Assembly: GCF_003008695.1 (NCBI RefSeq)
Contig: NZ_PXZT01000010.1
Location: 1 to 64,000 of the forward strand
Source of the DNA: Trichococcus alkaliphilus
GTDB taxonomy: Bacteria; Bacillota; Bacilli; Lactobacillales; Aerococcaceae
Direction of reading: 5' to 3'
Length of the DNA stretch: 64,000 bases
The position numbers and the translations under genes are program-made. The notes below the pieces were generated by a model, which ran no database searches, was not told the DNA's origin, and worked only from the letters and a program-made list of their open reading frames with translations. This document shows positions 62,709 through 64,000 of this stretch, piece after piece (the stretch's first letter is position 1; the number at the start of each line of letters is the position of its first letter).

Positions 62709-63827
62709 ATGAAAAAAATAAGGGAGTGGTTAACTATCAAAGGACACATCAAAGAGATGCTGCACATCAGACAAACGGACGATACTTTGACGCGGGTGAT
62801 CGGATCCGGGCTGAGCACCGCGGTCCCGTTGATCATCGGACTCATGGCGGGGAACATGCGCATCGGGACATTCGGTGCTCTGGGGGCTTTCGCGTTCCTT
62901 TCTTTCCAGCCGTTTACGCCGACGAAACTGGCGAAACGCATTCTCAAGGCAGGGCTTGCCATCATGGCTGGGTTCTTGGCCGGCGCGCTCTCCACATTCG
63001 TTCCTTGGATGATACCGATCACGATCAGTCTGGTCAGCCTGATCGGCTTCCTGGTCGTCCGTATCCTGCATATCCCGAATCCAGGCGCCTTCTTCGTCAT
63101 CATGGTTACATCCATGGGGGCAGGCGTAAAATTGGATATTCCGGGCATGCTCCAAGCGGTCTCCTTCGTGGGCATCGGGGTAGCGGCATCCATCTTCTGG
63201 GCGGTTTTGGCGGTCACCTTCAACGAACGTATGTTGAACCGACCTTACCGGAACGACACCCGGAGTTACCGGGAGCACCTTTATGACGCAGTCGAAAATG
63301 ACTCGGAATTGTTGCTGTCTTCGGTTCATCATGCGGGCATCCTGTTCCTTGCGACCTATCTGGCGCATTCCTTGGGCATAGGCAACTTTTATTGGGTTGC
63401 CGTCTCCTGTGCGGCTGTCCTGCAGGGACGCGAACTGAAGGTCATTTTCCATCGCCATGTGCAGCGGATAGTCGGCGGCATGGTGGGCCTTGGCATCGGG
63501 ATCTTCCTCTTCAGTCTTCAGTTCAGCACGGTGGAAACGGTCGTGGTGCTGATCGTTTTGAATTTCTTTGTGGAATATGCGATGGTGCGGAATTACGGTT
63601 TGGCGAACTTCTTTACAAATCCATTGGCGTTGTTGCTGTCCAACTTGTCGAGCAGCGCATTCGAAATGGATTTGATCGGGTTCCGCTTCTACGGATTGGT
63701 GCTGGGCAGCATCGTCGGCTTTGCCGGAGCCGCATTGATATCATTCGCTATGGGCATGTACCAGAAGGAACTGAAATTGGCCCATAAGTACCATAAGCGC
63801 CAGGAAACACCTTCACGAACGGATTAA
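62709..63827 (+). CDS. FUSC-family integral membrane protein
   Basis: This 372-residue protein has an N-terminal membrane domain (about 30-165) with GLSTAVPLIIGLMAGNMRIG, FAFLSFQPFTPTKLAKRILK and IPITISLVSLIGFLVVRIL. A polar linker (about 180-205) comes next. A second helical bundle (about 210-360) has FYWVAVSCAAVLQGRELKVI and HRHVQRIVGGMVGLGIGIFL. The latter block is the hallmark of fusaric acid resistance / aromatic acid exporter-like proteins. A transport or envelope role is probable, and the substrate is unknown. The upstream ribosome site is weak. Confidence 0.82.
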   Translation: MKKIREWLTIKGHIKEMLHIRQTDDTLTRVIGSGLSTAVPLIIGLMAGNMRIGTFGALGAFAFLSFQPFTPTKLAKRILKAGLAIMAGFLAGALSTFVPWMIPITISLVSLIGFLVVRILHIPNPGAFFVIMVTSMGAGVKLDIPGMLQAVSFVGIGVAASIFWAVLAVTFNERMLNRPYRNDTRSYREHLYDAVENDSELLLSSVHHAGILFLATYLAHSLGIGNFYWVAVSCAAVLQGRELKVIFHRHVQRIVGGMVGLGIGIFLFSLQFSTVETVVVLIVLNFFVEYAMVRNYGLANFFTNPLALLLSNLSSSAFEMDLIGFRFYGLVLGSIVGFAGAALISFAMGMYQKELKLAHKYHKRQETPSRTD

Positions 63828-63936
63828 AGGCTATAGGACGGCAAATCCGCCGATTTCATGAATATTCATAAACAAATGTCAAATCATCGTTCGGAAAATC
63901 CGTGTGAAAAAAATTATAATTTTCTATTCAAAATCA

Positions 63937-63965
63937 TTGACATATACACCATATTTGTATAGAAT
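63937..63965 (+). promoter_or_regulatory. Strong promoter reading out of the window
   Basis: TTGACA (63937-63942), a 17-bp spacer and TAGAAT (63960-63965). The gene it serves begins beyond position 64000. Confidence 0.7.
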
Positions 63966-64000
63966 TTAGCTTGCATAAATTGAATATCTCTTATTAATAG

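Overview
The window looks like a low-to-mid GC Firmicute of the order Lactobacillales, most likely Carnobacteriaceae (a Trichococcus-like genome is my best guess, by inference from gene content rather than any marker gene). Grounds: a complete mevalonate branch (mvaK1-mvaD-mvaK2-fni), a GlnP with two fused binding domains as in lactococci, class Ib ribonucleotide reductase, many strong AGGAGG ribosome binding sites, and TTG/GTG starts. No rRNA, tRNA or CRISPR array was seen.

Layout. 0.1-3 kb: glutamine-type ABC transporter (glnQ, glnP, minus strand). 3.2-6 kb: a YvrJ-like mini-protein, a HAD phosphatase, ung and a hydrolase. 6.1-9.8 kb: nrdI-nrdE-nrdF behind two NrdR boxes. 10-15.7 kb: chromate transporter, gluconokinase, glutathione peroxidase, pta, tsaE and an acetyltransferase. 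15.7-16.15 kb: a probable structured noncoding RNA whose promoter spacer is a perfect cre (CcpA) site. 16.2-20.7 kb: a Zur-boxed zinc-binding lipoprotein, a phosphoribosyltransferase/hydrolase pair, an SDR, and exonuclease III with a small membrane protein. 21-28 kb: murB, a two-domain ECF-like ATPase and potABCD. 28-34 kb: a cyclophilin-like lipoprotein, ridA, L-serine dehydratase, rpiA, pdp and mgtC. 34-36.4 kb: azlCD, then a TrpX-like binding lipoprotein behind a leader-peptide attenuator. 36.7-40.9 kb: the mevalonate operon. 41.3-43.8 kb: coaA and guaA.

At 43.78-55.87 kb a ~12.1 kb mobile element sits in the 3' end of guaA. A 26-bp perfect duplication of the guaA terminus flanks it, and both copies still encode the same last residues. 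The element carries a tyrosine integrase next to the left end, several unrecognised small genes, a DnaQ-BRCT protein in which every exonuclease catalytic residue is replaced, a lipoprotein, a zinc-ribbon membrane protein, a serine resolvase, a plasmid-style winged-helix protein behind iteron-like repeats, and a tightly coupled set of unrecognised genes, one of which appears to have no ATG/GTG/TTG start. It has no relaxase, conjugation or capsid gene that I can recognise, so it resembles an integrated plasmid or satellite. It separates guaA from what was probably its own terminator.

Right of the element (56-64 kb): a manganese-type ABC transporter with a DtxR/MntR-like operator, a lysophospholipase-like hydrolase, a PadR regulator whose palindromic operator fills its own promoter, a DUF2812-like protein, putP and a FUSC-family membrane protein. 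All functions come from reading motifs by eye; no database search was run.
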